Below, piece after piece: positions 54,028 to 62,577 of a stretch of 64,000 nucleotides of DNA. Under the pieces are notes generated by a model. The model was not told the origin of the DNA, ran no database searches, and was given only the letters and a program-made list of their open reading frames with translations. The DNA comes from CAYLHF01 sp964383365. GTDB lineage: Bacteria > Bacteroidota > Rhodothermia > Rhodothermales > UBA10348. Location of the stretch: NCBI GenBank assembly GCA_964383365.1, contig CAYLHF010000011.1:1-64000 (forward strand), read 5' to 3'. How positions within the stretch are numbered: position 1 is the stretch's first letter; each line of letters starts with the position of its first letter. The position numbers and the translations under genes were made by a program.

Positions 54028-55212
54028 GTGACCCAGACAGCCCGAGTAGATATTCTTTTCGCCCTTACGGGAAAGCTGAATCATAACAGCCGGGCGATCA
54101 AGCAGCTTCGATCTCTGCTTCGAGCAGGGTATACCGTCAGTGTCCTGTCACTGGATGACGATCCCGACCGGTCTCTCGTCCCCGGAATTTCAGCCTATTA
54201 TGGGATGAACCCGGGGAAAAACGGAGGATATCGATTCTTCTATCGACTCCGGAAAATCGCACGGAGGCTGGCCATGAGTATACCGGCTACGTGCTACCAT
54301 GCCAGCGACCTCTACGTACTGTCGGCTCTCGCCAGCGCAGCACAATCGCATGGTGCCGCCCTCACGTATGATGCAAGAGAGTGCTACCCGCATGTTGCAT
54401 CAACCGCAAACAGACCGTGGATCAGCTGGTACTGGCGACGATATGAACAACGTTTGGTGCCCCTGGCCACCAGCGTCTTTACCGTGAGCAACAGCATCGC
54501 CGACCACATGGCTCGCTCCTATGGAATCGAGCGACCGGCCGTTGTTCAAAACGTTCCCGAAGGAACCGATGAGTCGATCGGTCGGGGAGAATTACACACT
54601 CTCACGCGTCTCGACGCGGCAGTCCCGATCGTCCTGCACCTGGGGCAACTCAGAAAATCGAGAGGATGTGAATCATTGATTCGCGCGATCGGGGACGTCG
54701 GGGCCGCTCATCTCGTCTTTCTCGGATATGGACCCGAACAGACGCGGCTGGAATCATTGGTGGTTTCGCTCGGCCTCAAGAACCGGGTTCATTTTCTCCC
54801 GCCCGTTTCGCCAGCACTCATTTCCCGGTCCATTGGAGACGCTGCCGTCGGGGTGACTCTTCTCGAAGCCGACTGTCTTAACCACCAGTATGCGCTTCCG
54901 AACAAGCTGTTTGATTATATACATGCCGGAATACCGGTTCTGGCCAGTGATCTACCCGAAATCGGAGTACTGGTGAATTCGAATAATATCGGGAAGACCG
55001 TCGAGCCCGGTGACGTCTCAGCCATCGGCCGGGCACTGCAGGAAATGATATCGAATGAGCACGACCGGAGCGAATGGAAACGTAATGCCAACCGTATTGC
55101 TGAAACATTCACGTGGGCATCTGCATCTGAGTACTTCATCAAGGGTATGCGGCGCGCATGTACTCCGTCAGACCCGATTGAGGACTTGGTCGAATCGGCC
55201 GATACCGTGTAG
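54028..55212 (+). CDS. Glycosyltransferase family 4 (GT-B fold)
   Basis: This 394-residue cytosolic glycosyltransferase transfers a sugar from a nucleotide donor to an unknown acceptor. The N-terminal half has a GT-B start (GKLNHNSRAIKQLRSLLRAGYTVSVLSLD). The C-terminal half has IVLHLGQLRKSRGCESLI, HLVFLGYGPEQTRL and the donor-site segment LPNKLFDYIHAGIPVLASDLPEIGVLV, with a conserved Glu-type region just after. The start is a GTG without a clear Shine-Dalgarno; no better upstream ATG exists. It is divergent from lacI and is followed by the thioredoxin-like gene. Its product could be a polysaccharide, glycolipid or glycoprotein part. Confidence 0.85.
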   Translation: MTQTARVDILFALTGKLNHNSRAIKQLRSLLRAGYTVSVLSLDDDPDRSLVPGISAYYGMNPGKNGGYRFFYRLRKIARRLAMSIPATCYHASDLYVLSALASAAQSHGAALTYDARECYPHVASTANRPWISWYWRRYEQRLVPLATSVFTVSNSIADHMARSYGIERPAVVQNVPEGTDESIGRGELHTLTRLDAAVPIVLHLGQLRKSRGCESLIRAIGDVGAAHLVFLGYGPEQTRLESLVVSLGLKNRVHFLPPVSPALISRSIGDAAVGVTLLEADCLNHQYALPNKLFDYIHAGIPVLASDLPEIGVLVNSNNIGKTVEPGDVSAIGRALQEMISNEHDRSEWKRNANRIAETFTWASASEYFIKGMRRACTPSDPIEDLVESADTV

Positions 55213-55248
55213 TCCTGATACATGCGTGTACTTACTCCAAAATTGAGA

Positions 55249-55785
55249 ATGAAAAGATCAGCCACCGTTCTTGTGCTATTGAGCCTCTTCGGATTCGCGT
55301 TCAGCGGATCGTCGAGCGCTCAAAGTACCCAGCTTCCTCAGATAGAATGGCCCTCGTTCGATTCGGCAATCGCCGCAGCGTCCAAGAGTGGGAAGATCGT
55401 CCTCATAGACATATTCTCGCCTACGTGTGGCTGGTGTAGAAAGCTCCAGACCACCGTCTACACTCAGTCGGATATACAGACGTACATGCGCGAATCGTTT
55501 GAACTTGGCCGTCTCGATATTACCGTTTCAGACGATACCATTTCCTACAAAGGGTATTCGCTAAGCTCAGCTCAACTGGGGGCAGGCTTCGGTGCAACGG
55601 GAACGCCGACAACCATATTCCTCAGTCCGGAAGGAGAGTATATCACCAGGCTACCCGGATTTCATGAACACGACGAATTATTCGACGTCATGAAATTTAT
55701 CGGTACGGAATCCTTCAGGGAAATGTCCTTCATCGAATACCAGGAGCAGGCCGGAAATACGGGAGATTCTGCAACAGGTGAGTAA
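55249..55785 (+). CDS. Secreted thioredoxin-like protein
   Basis: This 178-residue thioredoxin-fold protein works outside the cytoplasm. A signal peptide (MKRSATVLVLLSLFGFAFSG) precedes the fold, whose redox motif is CGWC at residues 60-63 of this start (SPTCGWCRKL). The cis-proline segment is GTPTTIFLSPEGEYITRLPGF. I prefer the ATG at 55249; another in-frame ATG at 55222 would add nine residues, 9 nt after the glycosyltransferase stop. It resembles the DUF255-like or thiol:disulfide interchange group, with a long insertion between the CxxC and the cis-Pro. Partners are not visible nearby. Confidence 0.85.
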   Translation: MKRSATVLVLLSLFGFAFSGSSSAQSTQLPQIEWPSFDSAIAAASKSGKIVLIDIFSPTCGWCRKLQTTVYTQSDIQTYMRESFELGRLDITVSDDTISYKGYSLSSAQLGAGFGATGTPTTIFLSPEGEYITRLPGFHEHDELFDVMKFIGTESFREMSFIEYQEQAGNTGDSATGE

Positions 55786-55796
55786 AGGATCCGTCT

Positions 55797-56405
55797 CTAT
55801 CCTTCCTTTCGGTCTTCTTCGTCGGCGTCAAACAATCTGTTTACTCGGTACCACGACGGATCAGTATCGGGGTCGCTGCTGGGCGTTGTACCATGGCCTG
55901 AATCCGTTCCGTTTGAGGAAACGTGGTTCGGAGACATGCCGTTGGTAGCCACCCGGTTTGTAGCTGCGCCGTTGGTAGCTACATCGCCGAAAACCTCGCC
56001 GTTGGTAGCCACATCGCCGAAAACCTCGCCGTTGGTAGCCACATTGTCGCTACCACCTGGACGGTCCGATACGGGCTCCGGCCGGGTTTCAGTCAGATAC
56101 CGGACCGAACGACCGAACGATTCGTCTTTCAGATGACATCGCGACTGCAGCTCCAGTTTCCACATCGGAGCGCTATCAATGAGTAGTTCGTACTCATCGC
56201 CATTCGCCAGGACGATGGTAAGCTCCGCCCCGAGCCACCTGACATCGACCACATCCTTTAAAAGAATCGTCTCACGAAACCCCCATGCCTTCAGGACAAT
56301 TCGGTCCTGCAACAGACGTGCGCGGCCAAAATAGACCCTTCGATCCAGCAGTCGAAATCGAGATTCGACGACCACAATCTGCACCGTGTTTTTCTTACGC
56401 GCCAT
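55797..56405 (-). CDS. Hypothetical protein with PH-like N-domain and Asn/Thr/Gly repeats
   Basis: I do not recognise this 202-residue protein. Residues 5-95 look beta-rich and PH-like (FRLLDRRVYFGRARLLQDRIVLKAWGFRETILLKDVVDVRWLGAELTIVL pattern, short strands with conserved Leu and Val). Residues about 110-165 are a low-complexity repeat: NVATNGEVFGDVATNGEVFGD, then ATNRVATNGMSPNHVSSNG. The tail is acidic. No signal peptide is present. The repeat is produced by 30-bp tandem units in the DNA, and the copy number may vary between strains. It converges with the thioredoxin-like gene, with 11 nt between the stops. Confidence 0.6.
   Translation of the reverse strand: MARKKNTVQIVVVESRFRLLDRRVYFGRARLLQDRIVLKAWGFRETILLKDVVDVRWLGAELTIVLANGDEYELLIDSAPMWKLELQSRCHLKDESFGRSVRYLTETRPEPVSDRPGGSDNVATNGEVFGDVATNGEVFGDVATNGAATNRVATNGMSPNHVSSNGTDSGHGTTPSSDPDTDPSWYRVNRLFDADEEDRKEG
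55971..56030. repeat. Two 30-bp tandem units inside a coding region
   Basis: Two adjacent 30-bp units (55971-56000 and 56001-56030) differ at one base and begin GTTGGTAGC. Partial copies with the same beginning occur at 55941 and 56031. Since 30 is a multiple of three, gain or loss of units keeps the frame of the 202-residue protein. Confidence 0.9.
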
Positions 56406-56583
56406 GGAACGTATCTCCCGATGATTGGAGATCTATGAGACAAAATTGCCGCCGGTTATCCTTGGTAAACATATACCGCCGGGTCTCTTTGAATATCATT
56501 ACTACTCACGTGAAACCCGCTTAATGTACGACAGCACTCGGTCACTTAGTGATTTTCTATCCCTATGCTCGAAAACAGCTTTA

Positions 56584-57420
56584 TTATCGTCTGATCGTAC
56601 TTATTAGTCCGTCCACATAAAGATCCGGACGCCGATGTCTTAAGAATAATTGACGGGCCGGAGACTCTGTCGCCTCATGCAAGTCGATATCGACCATCAG
56701 GACATCTTCCTTGCCAATCGCAGCCCTTGCTAAAATCTGTCCCCTTGGATCTACGATTACTGATTGACCGGCAAATGTCAACACATCTTCCGCTCCTACG
56801 CGGTTAGCGAGCGCAACAAAATAACCGTTCTGGAAAGCGGCTGCCTGTAATTCAGCCTCGAATACGCCTGCCGGCCATTCGTCCAGCGCACCCGCCTGCG
56901 GTATGACGACGAGATCTGCTCCACCGAGAGCGAGCGCTCGCATGTATTCCGGATAGTGCCGATCGTAGCAGATAGCGACTCCGATTCTCCCAAATTGAGT
57001 CTCATAGACGGGTGCACCCACCGTCCCCGGGTCATAATAATCCTGTTCGAAAAAGGCATCATATTGGGTTATATGAACCATACGAGTCTTCCCGAGAAGA
57101 CGGCCGTCTGCATCAATGACCGGAGATGAATCAAATGCACCGGTGCCTTCCCTTTCATACAGATTCAGCACAACGACCACTCCCAGGTCCTTCGCAAGCA
57201 AAGAAAATGCGTCCGTTGTCGGACCCGGAATGGACTCAGCAAGATCCATTCGGTCCCGGTTGAGTCGATGCTGGGGAAAAAATCGGGTAAAAGCCAACTC
57301 CGGGAAGACGATCACATTGGCCCCCTCTCGGGCGGCGTTCGCCACGGCCTGTAGACCTCTATCCCGGTTTTCAGCCGGAGATTCGGAGGCTTGATGCTGA
57401 ACGAGAGCAACTCTCATCAC
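56584..57420 (-). CDS. Carbon-nitrogen hydrolase (nitrilase superfamily, N-carbamoylputrescine amidase-like)
   Basis: This 278-residue cytosolic amidase hydrolyses a carbon-nitrogen bond. The catalytic triad is complete: Glu41 (VFPEL), Lys111 (GKTRMVH) and Cys151 (VAICYDRHYPE). The sequence around Cys and the segment DYYDPGTVGAPVYET suggest the N-carbamoylputrescine amidase or beta-ureidopropionase branch. No polyamine or pyrimidine-catabolism genes are nearby to support either. It starts with ATG at 57420; the next gene upstream stops 22 nt away in the same direction, so the two may be co-transcribed. Confidence 0.88.
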   Translation of the reverse strand: MMRVALVQHQASESPAENRDRGLQAVANAAREGANVIVFPELAFTRFFPQHRLNRDRMDLAESIPGPTTDAFSLLAKDLGVVVVLNLYEREGTGAFDSSPVIDADGRLLGKTRMVHITQYDAFFEQDYYDPGTVGAPVYETQFGRIGVAICYDRHYPEYMRALALGGADLVVIPQAGALDEWPAGVFEAELQAAAFQNGYFVALANRVGAEDVLTFAGQSVIVDPRGQILARAAIGKEDVLMVDIDLHEATESPARQLFLRHRRPDLYVDGLISTIRR

Positions 57421-57441
57421 ATGTGCCAGATTACGATTTAA

Positions 57442-58128
57442 CTATGGTGCCTGGGTCGGAACCGTTCGCTGACTCCCCGGGCTGAACGTACTCACGGCCA
57501 GCGTGATGGCGAACAGTATGGCTACGCCCAGACCAATGACACCGGCAGCTTGCGTGAATCCACTCTTTTTTGCTTTTGCCTCGGGACGTGAAATTCCGGA
57601 AATGAGGCTGGCATACGTAGAGTCCGACAGTTGCCGCTTATACTCGACATCGAGCGTCCCCGCCATCGTATCCGCAACTCGGTCGAGCCAGTAGAGACCT
57701 ACCAGAGGCTCGAGTCCTCTTCGCGCCCCTGGAATCATTTGAAACGATCCTTTCAATCGTACGAAACGTGAATCACCATTTTCACTGACATTAACCGTCA
57801 CGCTCATGAGCGTCTCTTCGAGGCCAGACGCTGTTCCGATCGTGTCCACCATGGCGGACCGGACGGACGAAAGTGGTACGTATCCGGTCTGTAGCAGCCC
57901 GATCCGTTCGTTCACAAGCGTAAGACTGAAATTATCCTGAACCAATACAGACGTTGCCGCATCTACAATATCTGTCCGCGCCGCCGTGGTCGTAAACGCC
58001 ACGTTCTCCGTGTGTGACCTGTTCGCAACCGAAACCGGTCGTGTCTGTGTGCATCCACTGACCAACAGCGCCCACGAAAGCAGAAGCCCGCACGCACGAT
58101 AAAACGATTTGTCTCTCAGATATCTCAT
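57442..58128 (-). CDS. Lipoprotein of unknown function with C-terminal membrane helix
   Basis: I do not recognise this 228-residue protein. It begins with a lipoprotein signal (LLSWALLVSGC, Cys about 25). The body (about 40-180) is alpha/beta with a TTAARTDIVDAATSVLVQDNFSLTL segment that resembles proteins with repeated small folds. A hydrophobic helix near the C-terminus (about 195-215, GVIGLGVAILFAITLAV) could place it in the inner membrane as well. The ATG at 58128 is chosen because a longer frame to 58290 would bury the signal. It lies between prmC (81 nt upstream) and the nitrilase gene on the same strand. Confidence 0.65.
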   Translation of the reverse strand: MRYLRDKSFYRACGLLLSWALLVSGCTQTRPVSVANRSHTENVAFTTTAARTDIVDAATSVLVQDNFSLTLVNERIGLLQTGYVPLSSVRSAMVDTIGTASGLEETLMSVTVNVSENGDSRFVRLKGSFQMIPGARRGLEPLVGLYWLDRVADTMAGTLDVEYKRQLSDSTYASLISGISRPEAKAKKSGFTQAAGVIGLGVAILFAITLAVSTFSPGSQRTVPTQAP

Positions 58129-58208
58129 ATCTCGATATTCAAACAGGGATTCTTTATCCCTGCAGTTCATACACCGCAGTGATCGACCTGTCCCGCAAGG
58201 GCTTAAGA

Positions 58209-59084
58209 TCAATGACCTGGCCCCTTCTGCCCGATTACGTATCGGTCTCGTCCCGCCAGATCTTTTGCTACCATTACACCGGAATAGCAATTTCGTTCGA
58301 AAATACGTCTGACAGAGGCGCCATGCTCAGCGTGCGTTTCAACCATGATCCAACCCGCCGGTTTGAGAAGTCTAATGCCCATCTTACCGAGCGGATCATA
58401 TGCATCGAGTCCCTCTGGACCCGCGAAAAGCGCTCCGGCAGGTTCATAATCGGTAACGATTCGGTCCATTCCCACGATGTCGTTCTCCGGAATGTACGGT
58501 GGATTGGATACGATGAGATCGACGCCGCTCCGCAGGTCGTCCAGAATCATGGCATCATTCAGATCAGACTGAATCAGACTTACGTCGAGTCCGAGTGACT
58601 GAGCGTTTGAGCGGGCAATATCCAGGGCCTCGTCCGAAATATCCAGCGCCAATACCCGGGCTCCTGGAAACCTGCTCTTAATCGTAAGAGCGATGCAACC
58701 CGAACCGGTCCCAACGTCCACCACAACAGGGTTCGATACGCCTTTGATCTTCTCCGCCGCCTTCAATACGAGACCTTCCGTTTCGGGTCTTGGTATAAGA
58801 ACACCCGGACGTACGGCGATTCTGAGGCCCATGAAATCCGTATACCCCAGGATATACTGAACGGGTTCTCCAGATAGTCTCCGACCCAGCATCTGATCGA
58901 ATCGATGCTGCTCTGCGACCGACACCTCAGCCTCCGGATAGGCGGTGAGGTCCACCTTTGTACAGGAAGATGCCTCCATGAACAGCCACTCGATTTCGCG
59001 TTGGTCCAAGCGCAGCCCGGCGTCGAGAAGACGGGCCTTCCCTAGAGACAGCACCTGCTTTCTGGTCAGAATGGGTTGGGTCAC
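58209..59084 (-). CDS. prmC: Release factor glutamine methyltransferase PrmC
   Basis: PrmC methylates the glutamine of the GGQ motif in peptide chain release factors. The 291-residue protein has the N-terminal helical domain (1-80), GEPVQYILG (72-80), PRPETE (98-103), the SAM-binding motif VGTGSGCIAL (about 125-133) and the catalytic NPPY at 194-197, all as in the family. The release factor gene prfA is often next to it but is not visible here. It starts at an ATG, about 180 nt from the divergent alpha-glucan phosphorylase gene. Confidence 0.95.
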   Translation of the reverse strand: MTQPILTRKQVLSLGKARLLDAGLRLDQREIEWLFMEASSCTKVDLTAYPEAEVSVAEQHRFDQMLGRRLSGEPVQYILGYTDFMGLRIAVRPGVLIPRPETEGLVLKAAEKIKGVSNPVVVDVGTGSGCIALTIKSRFPGARVLALDISDEALDIARSNAQSLGLDVSLIQSDLNDAMILDDLRSGVDLIVSNPPYIPENDIVGMDRIVTDYEPAGALFAGPEGLDAYDPLGKMGIRLLKPAGWIMVETHAEHGASVRRIFERNCYSGVMVAKDLAGRDRYVIGQKGPGH

Positions 59085-59228
59085 GGCGGGTGTGTTTCAA
59101 CAGGAAATTATCAGGACGTAGCAACTTGAATCTATGAAAGCGTATATTCATCCGTGCAAGTACGAGGCCAGTTCCTGGCCGACCCTCCTGTCCCAGAACA
59201 TGTGGCGGGTTTTTTTATATGCCGACCA

Positions 59229-59242
59229 TGTAAGCGTTTACA
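59229..59242. promoter_or_regulatory. LacI-family operator upstream of alpha-glucan phosphorylase
   Basis: TGTAAGCGTTTACA differs from the perfect palindrome at the lacI promoter by one base (C to T at the ninth position). It lies 25 nt before the phosphorylase ATG and immediately upstream of a TATAAT at 59251-59256, so a bound repressor would block RNA polymerase. Confidence 0.8.
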
Positions 59243-59250
59243 CACGTAGC

Positions 59251-59256
59251 TATAAT
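59251..59256 (+). promoter_or_regulatory. Probable -10 element of glgP (TATAAT)
   Basis: A perfect TATAAT lies 11 nt before the ATG at 59268, so the transcript would have a leader of only a few bases. No good -35 is present 16-18 nt upstream, where the operator begins. Confidence 0.55.
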
Positions 59257-59267
59257 TGTCCAAAATA

Positions 59268-61307
59268 ATGACGGAACGTCAGAAATTAGAAGAAATCGGT
59301 CACAATCTGTGGTGGACCTGGCACCCGGAAGCCATAGATCTGTACAGAGAGGTTAACCCCGGAGCCTTTCGAGCATCCGGTTCCGCCCCACTGGCGGCGC
59401 TCCGACACGCATCACCGGACGTATTGAATGATCCAGAGTTTGGTCACCGGGTGGACCGGGTGCTCACCGATCTCAGGACGTATATGGCCCACCCAGGGAT
59501 CCACTCAAACGCTCCCCGAACTGCCTACTTCTGTATGGAATTCGGACTTCACGAAAGCCTGCCTCTGTATTCGGGGGGGCTGGGTATTCTGGCAGGGGAT
59601 CATCTGAAAGCTGCCTCTGACGTCGGCATCCCTCTAACAGCCGTCGGAATATTTCTGAGGGACGGCTATTTCAAGCAATATTTCGACTCCGATAACAGGC
59701 AACTCGATGAATATCCGTCGATAGACGCTACAGAGCACCCCTTCGAACCGGTTCTGGACCAGGACGGTCGACCGGTGGTCGTCACCGTCCATTCGGGCTG
59801 GACCCCGGTTCACCTCAGGGCCTGGAAGTTGAGAATTGGCCGCGTAGACCTGTATCTCCTCGATGCCGATTTCGATGCCAACGGATACGATGTGCGATTC
59901 CTGACACGACGTCTTTATCAGGGCGACCGAAGGACCCGGTTGCAACAGGAAATCATCCTCGGAATTGGCGGCATGCGACTCCTCCGTCTGCTGGAACTAG
60001 ACTTTGATGTGTTCCACATGAACGAAGGACACTGTGCCTTCCTGACACTGGAAATGCTCAGCCGGTTGGACGGGCCCGGTGCTGCAGACCAGGTCCGGTC
60101 GAAATGCGTTTTCACTACCCACACGCCCGTTATGGCTGGACACGACCGATTCGATCCAGATCTATTTCTGGAGCAGATGGGTCATTTCCGGGAAGAACTT
60201 AAGATGAGTGAGCGCGAGATGCTGTCATTTGGTCGCATCAATCCCGATGATGATTCTGAATCGTTCACGATGACCGTACTCGGACTGAAGCTCAGCAGGT
60301 CGGCCAATGGCGTCTCGCGTCTCAACGGGGAAGTGGCTCGGCGCCAGTGGCAACATCTTTATCCTGGACTTCGTCCGGACGAAGTACCCATCGGGTATGT
60401 CACCAATGGAATTCATCTGCCCACGTGGACCTCATCTGCAGCGCGTTCATTTCTGTCCGAGCACCTGGGAGATTGGGAATCGAACAGGGCCGACCCGCAG
60501 ACGTGGGCGCGCGTCGATTCCATCTCCGATGCCGATCTATGGAAATACCGATGTACACTTCGACAGCGTCTGATCGAATACACGAAACAGCGGATTGCCC
60601 ATCAGACGGCGAAACAGGAAGAAATACTGAATCCTGACGCCCTGACGATCGGGTTCGCAAGACGTTTTGCGACCTATAAACGAGCCCCACTGTTTTTTAC
60701 CGACCTGGAGCGTGCCGCCCGGATATTGAATAATGCCGATCGACCGGTCCAATTTCTATATGCCGGCAAAGCGCACCCTGCGGACAGAGACGGACAGGAA
60801 TTCATTCGCCATATCCTGGAGTACACTCATCAGGATGCCTTCCGGGGAAGAGTCGTATTTCTGGAAGATTACAACATGGAGGTCGGTCGGATGCTGGTTT
60901 CCGGGTGCGATATATGGCTGAACAATCCTCGGCGCCCGTACGAGGCCTCAGGTACCAGCGGCCAGAAAGTCGCCATCCACGGCGGACTGAATCTGTCCAT
61001 TTTGGACGGCTGGTGGGCAGAAGGGTACTCATCAGAGCACGGATGGGCCATCGGACATGAGGCTTCTCATACCTATAAAGATCCGGCTGTTCAGGATCCC
61101 GAGGATGCTGAATATCTATACCGGATCCTGGAGACTGAAGTCATTCCGACATTTTTTGATCGAGATGCCGACGGAGTCCCTGTAGCCTGGGCACGACGGA
61201 TGAAACATGCCATACAGGAACTGAGCTACGAGTACAGCGCACACCGGATGATCGTCGATTACATCAACTCGATCTACCAGAGCCGGACCTTAAAACCCTC
61301 AAACTGA
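59268..61307 (+). CDS. glgP: Alpha-glucan (glycogen/maltodextrin) phosphorylase, short form
   Basis: This cytosolic enzyme splits maltodextrin or glycogen with phosphate to glucose-1-phosphate using PLP. The 679-residue length is that of the short bacterial phosphorylases found in deep lineages, not the 800-residue E. coli type. The start EIGHNLWWTWHPEAIDLYREVNP is typical of that subgroup. The PLP-lysine segment EASGTSGQKVAIHGGLNLSI has Lys at about 567, and RFATYKRAPLFFTDLERA and GKAHPADRDGQEFI are substrate-site segments. I chose the ATG at 59268; the in-frame TTG at 59256 overlaps the TATAAT box. A LacI-type operator at 59229 ties it to the starch locus. Confidence 0.94.
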   Translation: MTERQKLEEIGHNLWWTWHPEAIDLYREVNPGAFRASGSAPLAALRHASPDVLNDPEFGHRVDRVLTDLRTYMAHPGIHSNAPRTAYFCMEFGLHESLPLYSGGLGILAGDHLKAASDVGIPLTAVGIFLRDGYFKQYFDSDNRQLDEYPSIDATEHPFEPVLDQDGRPVVVTVHSGWTPVHLRAWKLRIGRVDLYLLDADFDANGYDVRFLTRRLYQGDRRTRLQQEIILGIGGMRLLRLLELDFDVFHMNEGHCAFLTLEMLSRLDGPGAADQVRSKCVFTTHTPVMAGHDRFDPDLFLEQMGHFREELKMSEREMLSFGRINPDDDSESFTMTVLGLKLSRSANGVSRLNGEVARRQWQHLYPGLRPDEVPIGYVTNGIHLPTWTSSAARSFLSEHLGDWESNRADPQTWARVDSISDADLWKYRCTLRQRLIEYTKQRIAHQTAKQEEILNPDALTIGFARRFATYKRAPLFFTDLERAARILNNADRPVQFLYAGKAHPADRDGQEFIRHILEYTHQDAFRGRVVFLEDYNMEVGRMLVSGCDIWLNNPRRPYEASGTSGQKVAIHGGLNLSILDGWWAEGYSSEHGWAIGHEASHTYKDPAVQDPEDAEYLYRILETEVIPTFFDRDADGVPVAWARRMKHAIQELSYEYSAHRMIVDYINSIYQSRTLKPSN

Positions 61308-61612
61308 CCGAAGGCTCTGGTCCACGATACTTCTACTTCTTCCACATCAGCAGCAGTTGGCCCTTCCCGAACTGCCACCAGCAACTTATTCAATTCCGTC
61401 TCCGATCCCTCAGCCACTATGCTCAGTGTGCCGTCTGAGTCGTTTCTTACGAACCCCGTCACGGCCAGACCGGTAGCAGCCTTTCGCGCATAATATCTGA
61501 ATCCGACTCCCTGCACCTCTCCATAGATGCGTATTGTCAGTCGCTGGCGGTCTGACGATTGAATTGGATTCTCCGCAACAGTACCCATGTGTACTTCCGA
61601 CTCTGTGTTCAT
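61274..61612 (-). CDS. acyP: Acylphosphatase
   Basis: This small cytosolic enzyme hydrolyses acyl phosphates. The 112-residue protein holds the catalytic pair Arg39 (GVGFRYY) and Asn57 (FVRNDSDGT), plus the fold motifs YGEVQGVGFRYYARKAA and GTLSIVAEGSE. The first 22 residues are an extension. The ATG at 61612 overlaps the stop of the phenylalanine hydroxylase gene by 4 nt, so it is coupled to that gene. Its 3' end overlaps the end of the convergent glgP gene by 34 nt. Confidence 0.93.
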   Translation of the reverse strand: MNTESEVHMGTVAENPIQSSDRQRLTIRIYGEVQGVGFRYYARKAATGLAVTGFVRNDSDGTLSIVAEGSETELNKLLVAVREGPTAADVEEVEVSWTRAFGQFEGFKVRLW

Positions 61613-62448
61613 GATTTCAGAAGATCATGTTTATCTGCCCAGGACCGAAATTCTGAAACCAACTGGTTGAAAGATTCCAGCGCAAATAGTATTGGCTGGA
61701 GGTGCCACACATCATAACTCTGTTCAACAACAAGATCTGCCGAAAACGGTAAAATTCTTACGTCTTCAGATAACGCGTGAGCGACTTCATCCTTGGACGA
61801 TAAGACTCCTGCTCCAAAAATGCGAAGTCCTTCTTTCTGTCTGATCATTCCGAACTCGATTGTGAACCAGTGGAGTGTCTCCAGTTTTATTCTCAGTGGC
61901 CCTGTCGCATGAAGCGCTGCCTGCCCGAATAACTGATAGAAATCAGCCAGATTGGGCTCTGTCAGCATAGGCATGTGTCCGAACATGTCGTGAAAACAGT
62001 CCGGTGCCGGAGTGTAATCCAATTCATGTTTCTGCCGGATGTAATCGGTCGAAGGAAAAATTCTTTTCGATATCAGTTCGAAAAAATCTTTCTCGTGGAG
62101 CAAACCGGGCACACGGGCCACGGTCCAACCGGACGCGGACTCCATTCGGGAACTCAGGTCGGAAAGAGAAGGAATGCCCTCTTCGGTCATTCCCAGAATC
62201 CGAACTCCATTCAAAAATGCTTCTCCCGCCCTTCCCGGAAGGAGTTCCATCTGACGCCTGAATAGAACCCTCCAGTTATCCTGATCTTCTTCCGAATAGT
62301 CCGGAGTCTCAATTTCCTGGCCCACGGGTGGCTTCCCGTCGAGATACAGGGGAGTACAGCGCGGATCGAGGCCACCGTCAGCAGCTTTCTCGTACACACT
62401 CATGGGTGACGGCTCCATGACCGGAAGCCGGGATTTGTTGTCTATCAT
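61609..62448 (-). CDS. phhA: Phenylalanine-4-hydroxylase
   Basis: PhhA converts phenylalanine to tyrosine with oxygen and tetrahydropterin, the first step in phenylalanine breakdown. The iron ligands are complete: His153 and His158 in CFHDMFGHMP and Glu198 in WFTIEFGMI. The 279-residue length is that of the short prokaryotic catalytic-domain form, without a regulatory ACT domain. It needs oxygen, which fits an aerobic host. The pterin recycling partner phhB is not in the window. It starts at an ATG 130 nt after the antiporter gene upstream. Confidence 0.94.
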   Translation of the reverse strand: MIDNKSRLPVMEPSPMSVYEKAADGGLDPRCTPLYLDGKPPVGQEIETPDYSEEDQDNWRVLFRRQMELLPGRAGEAFLNGVRILGMTEEGIPSLSDLSSRMESASGWTVARVPGLLHEKDFFELISKRIFPSTDYIRQKHELDYTPAPDCFHDMFGHMPMLTEPNLADFYQLFGQAALHATGPLRIKLETLHWFTIEFGMIRQKEGLRIFGAGVLSSKDEVAHALSEDVRILPFSADLVVEQSYDVWHLQPILFALESFNQLVSEFRSWADKHDLLKS

Positions 62449-62577
62449 GATTCTGAGGATATATCTAAAAATCGGAGCCTGAACACCCCGACAGTAAGGT
62501 TCTCTTCGTTACGCGGTCGACGGATACCGGTTTCGATCCGTACGTTTCAAAACCAGGAAGATCGATCTTTCGGTCTT

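Noticed and set aside
55971..56030. CRISPR-like direct repeats
   Set aside because: The units are adjacent without spacers, multiples of three and inside a coding frame.
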